DNA from: Periweissella cryptocerci
Lineage (GTDB): Bacteria; Bacillota; Bacilli; Lactobacillales; Lactobacillaceae
Assembly (NCBI RefSeq): GCF_004358325.1
Contig: NZ_CP037940.1
Location: 1,674,001 to 1,738,000, forward strand
DNA length: 64,000 bases
Direction of reading: 5' to 3'
The notes beneath the pieces are model-generated. The model saw only the letters and a list, made by a program, of their open reading frames with translations. It had not been told where the DNA came from and searched no databases. This document shows, one piece after another, positions 25,523 to 33,137 of this stretch; the first letter of the stretch is position 1, and each line of letters opens with the position of its first letter. The position numbers and the translations under genes were made by a program.

Positions 25523-26875
25523 ATGGATGCAACGCAAACAGATGTTAAAACATCAAAAATGCCTTCGTTACCAATTAGTACCATTTGGATGATGAGCTTC
25601 GGCTTCTTGGGAGTTCAAATGGCTTTCTCACTACAAAGCTCAAACATGGGACGGATTTTCCAAACTTTGGGTGCTGATCCAACAAAACTGGGTTTCTTCT
25701 TCATCTTGCCACCATTGGCCGGGATGGTCGTTCAACCTTTAGTTGGTAAGTATTCAGATCGTACTTGGATGCCTAAGTTAGGGCGCCGGATTCCTTACTT
25801 ACTAGTTGGTGCGGTTGTCGCAGTTATCGTGATGTTCTTACTACCTAACTCAGGGAGCTTTGGTTTTGGGGCTGGTTCATTAGCCGCCTTGATGTTTGGA
25901 GCTATCGCCATTTTGTTCATGGATTTATCTTCTAACGTCGCCATGCAACCATTCAAGATGATGGTTGGTGACATGGTTAACGAAGAACAAAAAGGCTTTG
26001 CTTACTCAATTCAAAGTTTCTTGTCTAACACCGGTTCAGTGCTCGCATGTATCTTCCCATTCTTACTCACAATTTTAGGAGTTTCTAACACTGCTGCTCC
26101 TGGGGTTATCCCACAATCAGTTGTCGTATCATTCTACGTTGGTGCGGTTATCTTGATTATCTGTTCATTATTCACGGTCTTCAAGGTTAAAGAATATACT
26201 CCTGAAGAATACAAGCTTTACCACGGTCTAGCCGAAGAATCAAAAGACGAAGAAAAAGTCGGCATGTTCACCTTGTTGAAACGTGCCCCTAAAGTTTTCT
26301 GGACAGTAACAGTAGTTCAATTCTTCTGTTGGATGGCTTTCCAATACCTCTGGACTTACGGTACTGGTGCGGTTGCTGACAACGTTTGGAACACAGTTAA
26401 CGCTGCGACTGCTCAATATCAAGCTGCTGGTAACTGGTTCGGTATCTTATCAGCTATCTACGCGGTTGCCGCTGTGCTTTGGTCATTAGTCCTTACCAAG
26501 ATTCCAAATGATCGTCACAAGCCAGCTTATGCAATCAGCTTGCTACTTGGTGCGATTGGATTTGCTTCAGTATTCTTCATTCACAACCAATATGCTTTGA
26601 TTGGTTCATTCTGTTTCATCGGAATCGCCTGGGCCGCAATGATGGCCTTCCCATTCATCATGGTTACTAATGCTTTATCAGGTAGCCACATGGGAACTTA
26701 CTTGGGCTTGTTCAACGGCTCAATCTGTTTACCACAAATCGTAGCTTCAGTTGCTAGTTTTGCCATCTTCCCATTATTAGGTGGCCACATGCCAACAATG
26801 ATCTTAGTATCAGGTATCTTGATGGCCATTGGTGCCTTATCAGTTGGCGGTATCAAAGAAACTTCAGCTGAATAA
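25523..26875 (+). CDS. MFS sugar (maltose-type) transporter
   Basis: 450 residues from ATG 25523, with TAGGAGAG at 25506-25513. Twelve membrane segments of the glycoside-pentoside-hexuronide/SUC-type sugar:cation symporters: GFLGVQMAFSLQSSNMGRIF at the first helix, QPLVGKYSDRTWMPKLGRRI in the first cytoplasmic loop with the MFS charged motif, and a central loop rich in Glu and Lys (YHGLAEESKDEEKVG). The gene is first in an operon with maltose phosphorylase, mutarotase and beta-phosphoglucomutase, so maltose is the likely substrate. The usual lactobacillar arrangement of the maltose phosphorylase operon matches. Confidence 0.88.
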   Translation: MDATQTDVKTSKMPSLPISTIWMMSFGFLGVQMAFSLQSSNMGRIFQTLGADPTKLGFFFILPPLAGMVVQPLVGKYSDRTWMPKLGRRIPYLLVGAVVAVIVMFLLPNSGSFGFGAGSLAALMFGAIAILFMDLSSNVAMQPFKMMVGDMVNEEQKGFAYSIQSFLSNTGSVLACIFPFLLTILGVSNTAAPGVIPQSVVVSFYVGAVILIICSLFTVFKVKEYTPEEYKLYHGLAEESKDEEKVGMFTLLKRAPKVFWTVTVVQFFCWMAFQYLWTYGTGAVADNVWNTVNAATAQYQAAGNWFGILSAIYAVAAVLWSLVLTKIPNDRHKPAYAISLLLGAIGFASVFFIHNQYALIGSFCFIGIAWAAMMAFPFIMVTNALSGSHMGTYLGLFNGSICLPQIVASVASFAIFPLLGGHMPTMILVSGILMAIGALSVGGIKETSAE

Positions 26876-26927
26876 TAAAATTAAACTTGCAAATAATAAA
26901 AAATCAAACCTGAAACGGAGAGAAAAA

Positions 26928-29189
26928 ATGAAACGTACTTTTGAAGTTCAACCATGGAATGTTGTTAGCCATGATTTAAACCAAGATGATAAACGCCTCC
27001 AAGAATCAATGACAAGTCTTGGTAACGGCTATATGGGTATGCGTGGATTCTTTGAAGAAGACTACAGTGCTGATACCTTACAAGGACTTTACTTAGGTGG
27101 TGTCTGGTATCCCGATAAGACTCGGGTTGGTTGGTGGAAAAATGGTTACCCAGAATACTTCGGGAAAGCTATCAATGCGGTTAACTACATTAAGATGAAC
27201 ATCGCCATTAATGGTGAAAAAGTTGATTTAGCAACGGATGAAATTTCAGACTTTAGCCTTGATCTTGATATGAAAAATGCGCAGTTTACGCGTTCATTCA
27301 CAGTTACTAAGGGTGCCGCTAAAGTAGCGTTCAAGTTTGAACGTTTCTTATCAATTGAAATCCAAGAATTATCAGTGCAACGAGTTTCAATCAACAACTT
27401 AAGTGATGCAGCGGTTGATGTGACTGTTGACGCCAACATGAATGCTGACGTAGTGAACGAAGATTCAAACTATGATGAACACTTCTGGTCAACACTAAGC
27501 ACCAAGCAAGAACTTGATCGTGCTTCATTAGTTACTAAAACGACACCAAATCCATTTGGTACACCACAATTCACAGTAGCAGTTGAACAACGCTTTGTTA
27601 CTGATTTAGCACCTAAGGCAGTTGAACAACCGGCAGCAGATGAAGTATCAAATGAATTTGTTGGTAGCCTTGCAGCTGGTGCCACGACCACGATTGAAAA
27701 ACGCGTTGTCTTAACAACATCACGTGATTACGATACTGAAGCTGCTTTAACCGCTGCCGTTCAAGAAATTGGTGACAAGGTTGCTGGTATTTCTTACGAT
27801 GATTTGTTTGCTGCGCATGCTGCTAAGTGGGCCGCTCGTTGGGAAATCGCCGATGTAACTATCGAAGGTTCTGATGAAGCGCAACAAGGAATTCGCTTCA
27901 ACCTGTTCCAACTCTTCTCAACTTACTATGGTGATGATTCACGGCTTAACATCGGTCCCAAAGGATTCACCGGTGAAAAATACGGTGGTGCAACTTATTG
28001 GGATACTGAAGCATTCGCCATCCCAGTTTACCTTGGTGTAACTGATCCATCAGTTACAAAAAACTTGTTGAAGTATCGTTACCAACAAATCGAAGGTGCC
28101 TATCACAATGCTAAGCAACAAGGTTTGAAGGGTGCATTGTACCCAATGGTGACCTTTGACGGGATTGAATGTCACAATGAATGGGAAATTACCTTTGAAG
28201 AAATTCACCGTAATTCAACTATTGCCTTTGCCATCTACAACTACACCCACATTACTGGTGATAAGAGCTGGGTTCAAGGTGACGGTAGTGAAGTCTTAAT
28301 TGGAATTGCTCGTTTCTGGGCTGACCGGGTACACTACTCAGCCTTGAAGGACAAATACATGATTCACGGTGTAACTGGTCCGAACGAATATGAAAACAAC
28401 ATCAACAACAACTGGTACACGAACTACATGGCTAAATGGGTTCTCCAATATGCCTTGGAAATTTTGCCAGATGTTGATGATAAGAACGCGGCTAAGTTAG
28501 CAGTAACCGATGCTGAAAAGACTAAGTGGCAAGAAATTATCGACAAGATGTATCTTGGTGAAGCTGATTATGAAGGTAAACACATCTTCGTTCAACATGA
28601 TACTTACCTCGACAAGGATTTGACACCAGTTGCTGAATTGGATCCTGCCAACTTACCATTGAACCAAAAATGGTCATGGGATCACATCTTACGTTCACCA
28701 TATATCAAGCAAGCGGATGTCTTGCAAGGTATGTACTACTTCATTGACAACTTTACTGAAAAGGAAAAGGCCGATAACTTTAATTTCTACGAACCATTAA
28801 CAGTTCACGAATCAAGTTTATCAGCTTCAGTCCACTCAATTATTGCTGCTGATTTACACATGGAAGACAAAGCCGTTGAAATGTACGAACGGACAGCCCG
28901 GCTTGATCTCGATAACTACAACAATGATACGAGTGACGGTTTGCACATCACTGCGATGACTGGTGCTTGGTTATCAATCGTGCAAGGTTTCGCTGGCATG
29001 CGGGTACGCAATGATGAATTGCACTTTGCCCCATTCCTCCCTAAAGCATGGGACAAGTACCACTTCCGCTTCTACTTCCGCGGTCGTTTGCTTGAAGTTG
29101 CCGTTGATAAAGCGGGCTCATCAGTAACGTTATTGAAGGGTGAACCTTTGACAATTGATCTTGATGGTCAAAAACTCGAACTTAAATAA
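26928..29189 (+). CDS. malP: Maltose phosphorylase (GH65)
   Basis: 753 residues from ATG 26928, preceded by CGGAGAGAA. It is a glycoside hydrolase family 65 enzyme that splits maltose with phosphate into glucose and beta-D-glucose 1-phosphate, saving ATP. Seen are the N-terminal beta-sandwich (residues about 1-270), LGNGYMGMRGFFEEDYS, YWDTEAFAIPVYLG in the (alpha/alpha)6 barrel, GVTGPNEYENNINNNWYTN with the general-acid Glu near 485, and HESSLSASVHSI. The length is normal for the family. It acts in the cytoplasm, and its product is used by PgmB at 30318. Confidence 0.95.
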   Translation: MKRTFEVQPWNVVSHDLNQDDKRLQESMTSLGNGYMGMRGFFEEDYSADTLQGLYLGGVWYPDKTRVGWWKNGYPEYFGKAINAVNYIKMNIAINGEKVDLATDEISDFSLDLDMKNAQFTRSFTVTKGAAKVAFKFERFLSIEIQELSVQRVSINNLSDAAVDVTVDANMNADVVNEDSNYDEHFWSTLSTKQELDRASLVTKTTPNPFGTPQFTVAVEQRFVTDLAPKAVEQPAADEVSNEFVGSLAAGATTTIEKRVVLTTSRDYDTEAALTAAVQEIGDKVAGISYDDLFAAHAAKWAARWEIADVTIEGSDEAQQGIRFNLFQLFSTYYGDDSRLNIGPKGFTGEKYGGATYWDTEAFAIPVYLGVTDPSVTKNLLKYRYQQIEGAYHNAKQQGLKGALYPMVTFDGIECHNEWEITFEEIHRNSTIAFAIYNYTHITGDKSWVQGDGSEVLIGIARFWADRVHYSALKDKYMIHGVTGPNEYENNINNNWYTNYMAKWVLQYALEILPDVDDKNAAKLAVTDAEKTKWQEIIDKMYLGEADYEGKHIFVQHDTYLDKDLTPVAELDPANLPLNQKWSWDHILRSPYIKQADVLQGMYYFIDNFTEKEKADNFNFYEPLTVHESSLSASVHSIIAADLHMEDKAVEMYERTARLDLDNYNNDTSDGLHITAMTGAWLSIVQGFAGMRVRNDELHFAPFLPKAWDKYHFRFYFRGRLLEVAVDKAGSSVTLLKGEPLTIDLDGQKLELK

Positions 29190-29197
29190 TTCAAACT

Positions 29198-29230
29198 AAA
29201 AGGGGTGGAGCTCAGAGCCCCACTCCTTTT
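29198..29230 (+). terminator. Hairpin terminator after malP
   Basis: AAAAGGGGTGG pairs with CCACTCCTTTT around AGCTCAGAGCC. The T run is part of the stem, so read-through to galM is possible. Confidence 0.75.
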
Positions 29231-29284
29231 GGTCGTCTATGAATTCTGAAGTTCACTGGACAATTCCATGAATGGAGTAAAATA

Positions 29285-30301
29285 ATGCAAATCAAAACAA
29301 CTGATTTCGGTCATGTAGCAGATGGACCAGTAACTGAATATACGCTGATTAACAAAAATGGTGTTCAAGTAAGTGCAATTACGTTTGGTGCCACGTGGCG
29401 GCGTTTTACAACCAAGGATGTTGCTGGCAATGATCGGGATCTGATTCTTAATTTTCCAGATGTCCATGAATACGAAACGAATCCCTTTCACCTTGGTAAT
29501 ACAATCGGGCGCGTTGGTGGCCGCATTGCGGGTGGTGAATTTAGTATCGCCAAGCAGATGTTTCACGTGAAACCAAATGAAGGACACAATCTTATTCACG
29601 GTGGTGCTAAGGGTTTCGACACGTACAATTGGCACGGTCAGGCCGCCGTTGTTGACGGGAACGGTGTAATTACGTTTACACAAACCATTACCGACGATGG
29701 CTTCGCAGGTACGTTAGATGTGACCATTACGTATACGTTAACCGAAACTAATCAATTAACGATTACCTACAGCGGGATTAGCGACGAAGCAACATTGTTT
29801 AATCCAATGACACACGTGTACTTTAACTTAGCTGATGGACAAGCATCTATTTTAGATCATCAGCTACAAATTCGGAGTACGCAGCATGTGGCAGTTGACA
29901 GTGAAAAAATTCCAACCGGCGAATTTATTGATAATGCGGGAACGGCTTTTGATTTTGCAACACCAGCAGTAATTAGTGCGCAACTAGCAAAGTTGGCCGG
30001 TGATCAATTTGATGATGCCTTCGTTTTGACCGATGCACAAGATGAGGCCGCCTTAGTATTAACTGACCCAGCAAGCGGTCGGACGGTTGAAATTGTGAGT
30101 GATCGCAACGGGGCAGTTGTCTTCACGGCCAATCCATGGGTTATTGGCAAGGACGATGCGTGGATTGCTAGCCATCCGTATAATGGGTTGGCGCTAGAAA
30201 CGCAAACACTCCCCGATGCAGTGCATCACGCAAATTTTGGTGATATCGTGTTACCGGCTAATACGCAAAAAGACTATCACGTAACTTATACAATCAAATA
30301 A
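29285..30301 (+). CDS. galM: Aldose 1-epimerase (mutarotase)
   Basis: 338 residues, start ATG 29285 after AATGGAGTAAA. The galactose-mutarotase fold motifs are present: NTIGRVGGRIAGGEF, EGHNLIHGGAKGFD with the first catalytic His, MTHVYFNL with the second, and LALETQTLPDAVHH with the catalytic Glu. It interconverts alpha and beta forms of glucose released from maltose so that glucokinase and the phosphorylase can both use the pool. It belongs to the maltose operon, 17 bases before pgmB. Confidence 0.92.
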   Translation: MQIKTTDFGHVADGPVTEYTLINKNGVQVSAITFGATWRRFTTKDVAGNDRDLILNFPDVHEYETNPFHLGNTIGRVGGRIAGGEFSIAKQMFHVKPNEGHNLIHGGAKGFDTYNWHGQAAVVDGNGVITFTQTITDDGFAGTLDVTITYTLTETNQLTITYSGISDEATLFNPMTHVYFNLADGQASILDHQLQIRSTQHVAVDSEKIPTGEFIDNAGTAFDFATPAVISAQLAKLAGDQFDDAFVLTDAQDEAALVLTDPASGRTVEIVSDRNGAVVFTANPWVIGKDDAWIASHPYNGLALETQTLPDAVHHANFGDIVLPANTQKDYHVTYTIK

Positions 30302-30317
30302 AGAGGATAATAAGAAA

Positions 30318-30998
30318 ATGGCAAATTTTAAAGATATTAAAGGTTTTGTTTTTGATTTGGACGGAGTGATTACCGATACTGCGCTTTTACATGGTAAAGC
30401 ATGGCACCAAACTGCGGACACGGTAAAGTCAGAATGGACTCCTGAATTGGCAGTAGCCTTAAAGGGAATCAGCCGCATGGATTCGCTGGAAATGATTTTG
30501 AAAGCGGGTGGTCATGAAAATGATTATACCCAAGCACAAAAAGAACAATTAGCCGAAGACAAGAATAACTACTATAAAACATTAATTTCAACTTTGACCC
30601 CAGCCGATATTTTACCTGGAATGGATGCATTTTTAAAAGAATTAAAAGCAAAGGGCTATCACTTGTCCGTTGCGTCAGCTTCTAAGAATGCCCCAACAAT
30701 TTTGAAGGGCTTAGGCATTATCGACATGTTCGATGGCGTTGTTGACCCAGCGTCACTACACGCTGGTAAACCAGATCCAGAAATCTTTGCGAAGGGTGCT
30801 GAATTGTTGAATTTCCAACCCAATGAAGTGATTGGTTTAGAAGATTCAACTGCTGGTTTGAAGTCAATTAATGGTGCTGGCGAAGTATCATTAGGAATTG
30901 GGGATGTCCAAGAAATGCACGAAGCTGACATCAACTTTACTGATACAGCACAAGTTTCATTAGCAAACATTGCCAACAGCAGTTACTTTGCCGGCTAG
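30318..30998 (+). CDS. pgmB: Beta-phosphoglucomutase
   Basis: 226 residues of the HAD superfamily. FDLDGVITDTALLHGKAW holds the nucleophile Asp and the general acid/base Asp two residues later. GISRMDSLEMIL is the cap-domain substrate loop, SVASASKNAP supplies the motif II Ser and the phosphate-binding residues, and GLEDSTAGLKSI is motif III/IV with the Mg-binding Glu-Asp. It turns beta-glucose 1-phosphate from malP into glucose 6-phosphate. It is the last gene of the operon, and repeat G begins 18 bases later. Confidence 0.95.
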   Translation: MANFKDIKGFVFDLDGVITDTALLHGKAWHQTADTVKSEWTPELAVALKGISRMDSLEMILKAGGHENDYTQAQKEQLAEDKNNYYKTLISTLTPADILPGMDAFLKELKAKGYHLSVASASKNAPTILKGLGIIDMFDGVVDPASLHAGKPDPEIFAKGAELLNFQPNEVIGLEDSTAGLKSINGAGEVSLGIGDVQEMHEADINFTDTAQVSLANIANSSYFAG

Positions 30999-31016
30999 TC
31001 CTAGCGCTACGTTAAG

Positions 31017-31364
31017 CAACTCTAATTTGTCTGACGTAGGGTTGAATAAAATTGACCACTACGTGCCAGTAAATTACTTGGCGCACTGCGCTGGAAGCAC
31101 ATGTTCAAGCCAAAGTGCGGTCTTGAACAACTCGGACAAGCTGGGACTCTAAGGAATAAATCCCTAAGACTCCTCAGCTTATCCTCAGCGGAAATATGTG
31201 CTTCACACATATTCCCCAAGTCGCGGTGTAAAGGCTGCGCCCGCCAAGTAATTTCCAGACACTGCGTTAGTTTGGAATAATGCTCAAACTAGCAAAAACG
31301 GTTACCAACTACCAATGATTGAAATGTGCAAAAATGACAATCCCACGGTAGAATAAATAGAACC
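31017..31364. repeat. R1 repeat copy G (single forward module)
   Basis: The left end AATTTGTCTGACGTAGGGTTG is at about 31024, and the right end CAATCCCACGGTAGAATAAA, with TAGAACC, finishes at 31364. The core stem is TGTTCAAG (31102-31109) with CTTGAACA (31122-31129), a different sequence from copies E and F but fully paired. The next helix is GGA-AAGCTG with CAGCT-TCC where E and F have GGGT with ACCC. The third hairpin is AATATGTG/CACATATT where F has GATATGTG/CACATATC. These are compensatory changes. The loop CCAAAGTGCGGT is unchanged. Confidence 0.88.
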
Positions 31365-31370
31365 GATTAA

Positions 31371-31402
31371 GCAACCACGCCACTATGGCTGGTTGTTTTT
31401 TT
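31371..31402 (+). terminator. Intrinsic terminator beyond repeat G
   Basis: GCAACCA pairs with TGGTTGT around CGCCACTATGGC, followed by seven T. It probably ends the maltose operon transcript that has run through the repeat. Confidence 0.8.
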
Positions 31403-31581
31403 GTGGTTTGGGGGACTTTAGGCGCTACCCGAATAGGAGATTCCCACATAAGGGTGGTATGTAAAACGTGCCGAATTCAGCTAGACACAACTTGTAGATT
31501 ACTAAATAAGGGCTCTAATCTGAATGTAATCGGATTCATAAAGTTTTTTTAAATGTATGGGTTTTCATTGAAACTTAACTA

Positions 31582-31612
31582 TTGCAACCGGTTGCCCTAA
31601 GGCGGTATACTA
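31582..31612 (+). promoter_or_regulatory. Promoter and LacI-type operator of small gene 31651
   Basis: GCAACCGGTTGC (31584-31595) is a perfect 12-bp palindrome closely related to the operators of the maltose operon. TTGCAA (31582-31587) and TATACT (31607-31612) could be -35 and -10 boxes, with a 19-base spacer, so a bound repressor would cover the -35 region. Confidence 0.65.
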
Positions 31613-31650
31613 CATTCATCGATTAAAACAGAAAAGGTTAGGTACTTAAA

Positions 31651-31881
31651 ATGCGTCAATCAATGATTACTGAAGAAATGATCCAAAACGAAATTGCAAA
31701 GACTCGCGTCGAATTAAATCGGATGAACGAAGCTTTTAAGCACAGTAATGGCATGGGCTACAACATGTTGGGTGCATTTAAGTACAACCGAATTAACAAG
31801 AAGATGACTTTGTTGAAGGAAATGTTAGCAGATGAAACTGTTGCTGCTAAGTACGCTAAGAACTTCTTTGCATTTGCATAA
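31651..31881 (+). CDS. Small cytoplasmic protein of unknown function
   Basis: 76 residues, mostly helical and charged: ITEEMIQNEIAKTRVELNRM, then FKYNRINKKMTLLKEMLADE. It begins at ATG 31651; a second ATG at 31663 would give 72 residues. No signal peptide or membrane segment, and I do not recognise a family. It has its own promoter with a MalR/CcpA-like operator and its own terminator, so it is a separately controlled, probably sugar-regulated gene. Confidence 0.7.
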   Translation: MRQSMITEEMIQNEIAKTRVELNRMNEAFKHSNGMGYNMLGAFKYNRINKKMTLLKEMLADETVAAKYAKNFFAFA

Positions 31882-31891
31882 TTAAAATAGT

Positions 31892-31924
31892 GAGGCTGGG
31901 ACGACTTGTCCGAGCCTCTTTTTT
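31892..31924 (+). terminator. Intrinsic terminator after gene 31651
   Basis: GAGGCTGGGAC pairs with TGTCCGAGCCTC around GACT, followed by six T. Confidence 0.9.
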
Positions 31925-31937
31925 GTCGTTTGAACTA

Positions 31938-32012
31938 AGATATCTGGATATATTTGTTCTAGCGCGGGATTATCATTTCTGTACTTTTCAATCCCACGTC
32001 AGCCGAATATCT
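31938..32012. repeat. R1 repeat, minimal form (ends only)
   Basis: The right end in reverse (TTCTAGCGCGGGATT at 31957-31971, ATCATTTCTGTACTTTTCA) runs straight into the left end in reverse (ATCCCACGTCAGC, 31991-32003). About 50 bp of the element remain. It is nested in its own small imperfect inverted repeat (AGATAT ... ATATCT). Confidence 0.7.
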
Positions 32013-32173
32013 ATTTAATAAAAGCAGTTGAGAAAAATGCGAACAATTACGCCGTATGTATCTTTAATTGTTTTGATTTTATTAACTGAATGTGTTATCT
32101 TTTACACATAGTATTGAAAGAAAAATAAAAGAGGCGCCGTTTCGGCAACCTTTAAAAGAGAAGGAGAATCATT

Positions 32174-32248
32174 ATGAAAACAGTTGTCATGTGCCAATGT
32201 TGTTTGAACCAGGAGTTACATCGCATGACAGTCTGTTTGGTTAAGTAA
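32174..32248 (+). CDS. 24-codon cysteine-containing peptide ORF
   Basis: MKTVVMCQCCLNQ then ELHRMTVCLVK, stop TAA 32246-32248. A strong ribosome binding site, AGAAGGAGAA, sits at the correct distance. Four of 24 residues are Cys, in a C-x-C-C cluster plus one. It is preceded by a small hairpin (GCCG TTT CGGC at about 32137). The good ribosome binding site argues for translation; it could be a leader peptide, a small toxin or a metal-binding peptide. I do not recognise it. Confidence 0.45.
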   Translation: MKTVVMCQCCLNQELHRMTVCLVK

Positions 32249-32266
32249 TGATTACGCCAAATTTTG

Positions 32267-32324
32267 ACAGAATGTGATTTGTAACTCGTGGCTTTTTTCA
32301 TGAGTACAAATAACAACATTCTGT
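32267..32324 (+). other. Long imperfect hairpin downstream of the small ORF
   Basis: ACAGAATGT (32267-32275) pairs perfectly with ACATTCTGT (32316-32324). Inside, TTTGTAACTCGTG pairs with CATGAGTACAAA with a one-base bulge. The loop is GCTTTTTT. It is not followed by a T run, so it is not a simple terminator. It may be part of a small RNA that includes the terminator at 32356. Confidence 0.5.
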
Positions 32325-32355
32325 TAATTAATCTAATTTACGAACATTTAACATT

Positions 32356-32396
32356 GCTCGTACCTGATTGAATTGACAATTAGGTACGGGCTTTTT
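32356..32396 (+). terminator. Intrinsic terminator before DUF4395 gene
   Basis: GCTCGTACCTGATTG pairs with CAATTAGGTACGGGC around AATTGA, followed by five T. Confidence 0.85.
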
Positions 32397-32442
32397 CTTT
32401 GCCCATTTCTTTCAAGCTAAATCAAAAAAAGAGGTAATCCAG

Positions 32443-32880
32443 ATGCAAATTCCAAATTCAGTTCCAAGACCCTTAGTTCGGACTAATCAAGCAACGATTG
32501 TTATCACCGTTTTATTGACGTGGTTGACTGGTTGGTATGCATTACTGTTAATCCCATTTGTAGCTGGGATTGGCGGAATTTTCTTCAATTACAATTTCGT
32601 GATTCGTTTTGCAAAACGCTTTTTACGTAAGCCGGGGTCAGCGTATACCCCAGAAGATAAACTTGATTTAAAATTTAATCAAAAGATTGCTTCAGCGATG
32701 TTAGGCTTAGCCTTAATTAGTTTTGTTACACAACATCAAATTGCCGGTTACGTCTTTAGTGGTATCGTGTTGGCGGCTGCAAGTGTAGCGATTATGGGCT
32801 TCTGTGTCGGTTGTTTTATCCGGTACCAATTAATTCAATTTAAATATCGCCGTGTACAAAAGCGTAATATAACGGAATGA
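32443..32880 (+). CDS. DUF4395 family membrane protein
   Basis: 145 residues. It has the family's layout: a short N-terminal I-P-N-x-V-P-R-P-L-V-R-x-N-Q start, two membrane segments (TIVITVLLTWLTGW and LLLIPFVAGIGGIFF), a basic region with FAKRFLRKPG, two more segments, and the signature GFCVGCFIRYQL near the end with two Cys. The function of DUF4395 is not known; the paired cysteines suggest redox or metal links, since the family often sits near thioredoxin-like genes. It follows a terminator closely, so its promoter must be in the small-ORF region or the gene is reached by read-through. Confidence 0.8.
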   Translation: MQIPNSVPRPLVRTNQATIVITVLLTWLTGWYALLLIPFVAGIGGIFFNYNFVIRFAKRFLRKPGSAYTPEDKLDLKFNQKIASAMLGLALISFVTQHQIAGYVFSGIVLAAASVAIMGFCVGCFIRYQLIQFKYRRVQKRNITE

Positions 32881-33025
32881 GGTTACCAACTCGGCAGCAT
32901 GTAGATTGCCGAGTTACGACGAATTTCACTTAGTGCGTCAGGCGAGGTGTATAACCCCTATCTTTTAGTCGTGTGATTAAAATGAAAGGTACATGGACTA
33001 GCGCCAACAAATGAGGTATGCTTAA

Positions 33026-33118
33026 TATAATAAATTAATATCAATTTTGGGTTGGGCAGTTGCTTTCAAGGTTTCTCACTACGGGCATAGTGAGGGCGGG
33101 GGCAGCTGTCCTTTTTTT
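33026..33118 (+). promoter_or_regulatory. Promoter and attenuator-like leader of the antiporter gene
   Basis: TATAAT at 33026-33031 precedes a leader of about 100 nt. In it, CTCACTA (33075-33081) and TAGTGAG (33088-33094) form a perfect hairpin. An outer GGGCAG (33054-33059) pairs with CTGTCC (33106-33111), and a run of seven T follows at once (33112-33118). The ribosome binding site of the gene lies only 10 bases further. This is the layout of a transcription attenuator or riboswitch expression platform. I cannot match it to a named class. Confidence 0.5.
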
Positions 33119-33137
33119 GATAGAAATGAGGTAATGG

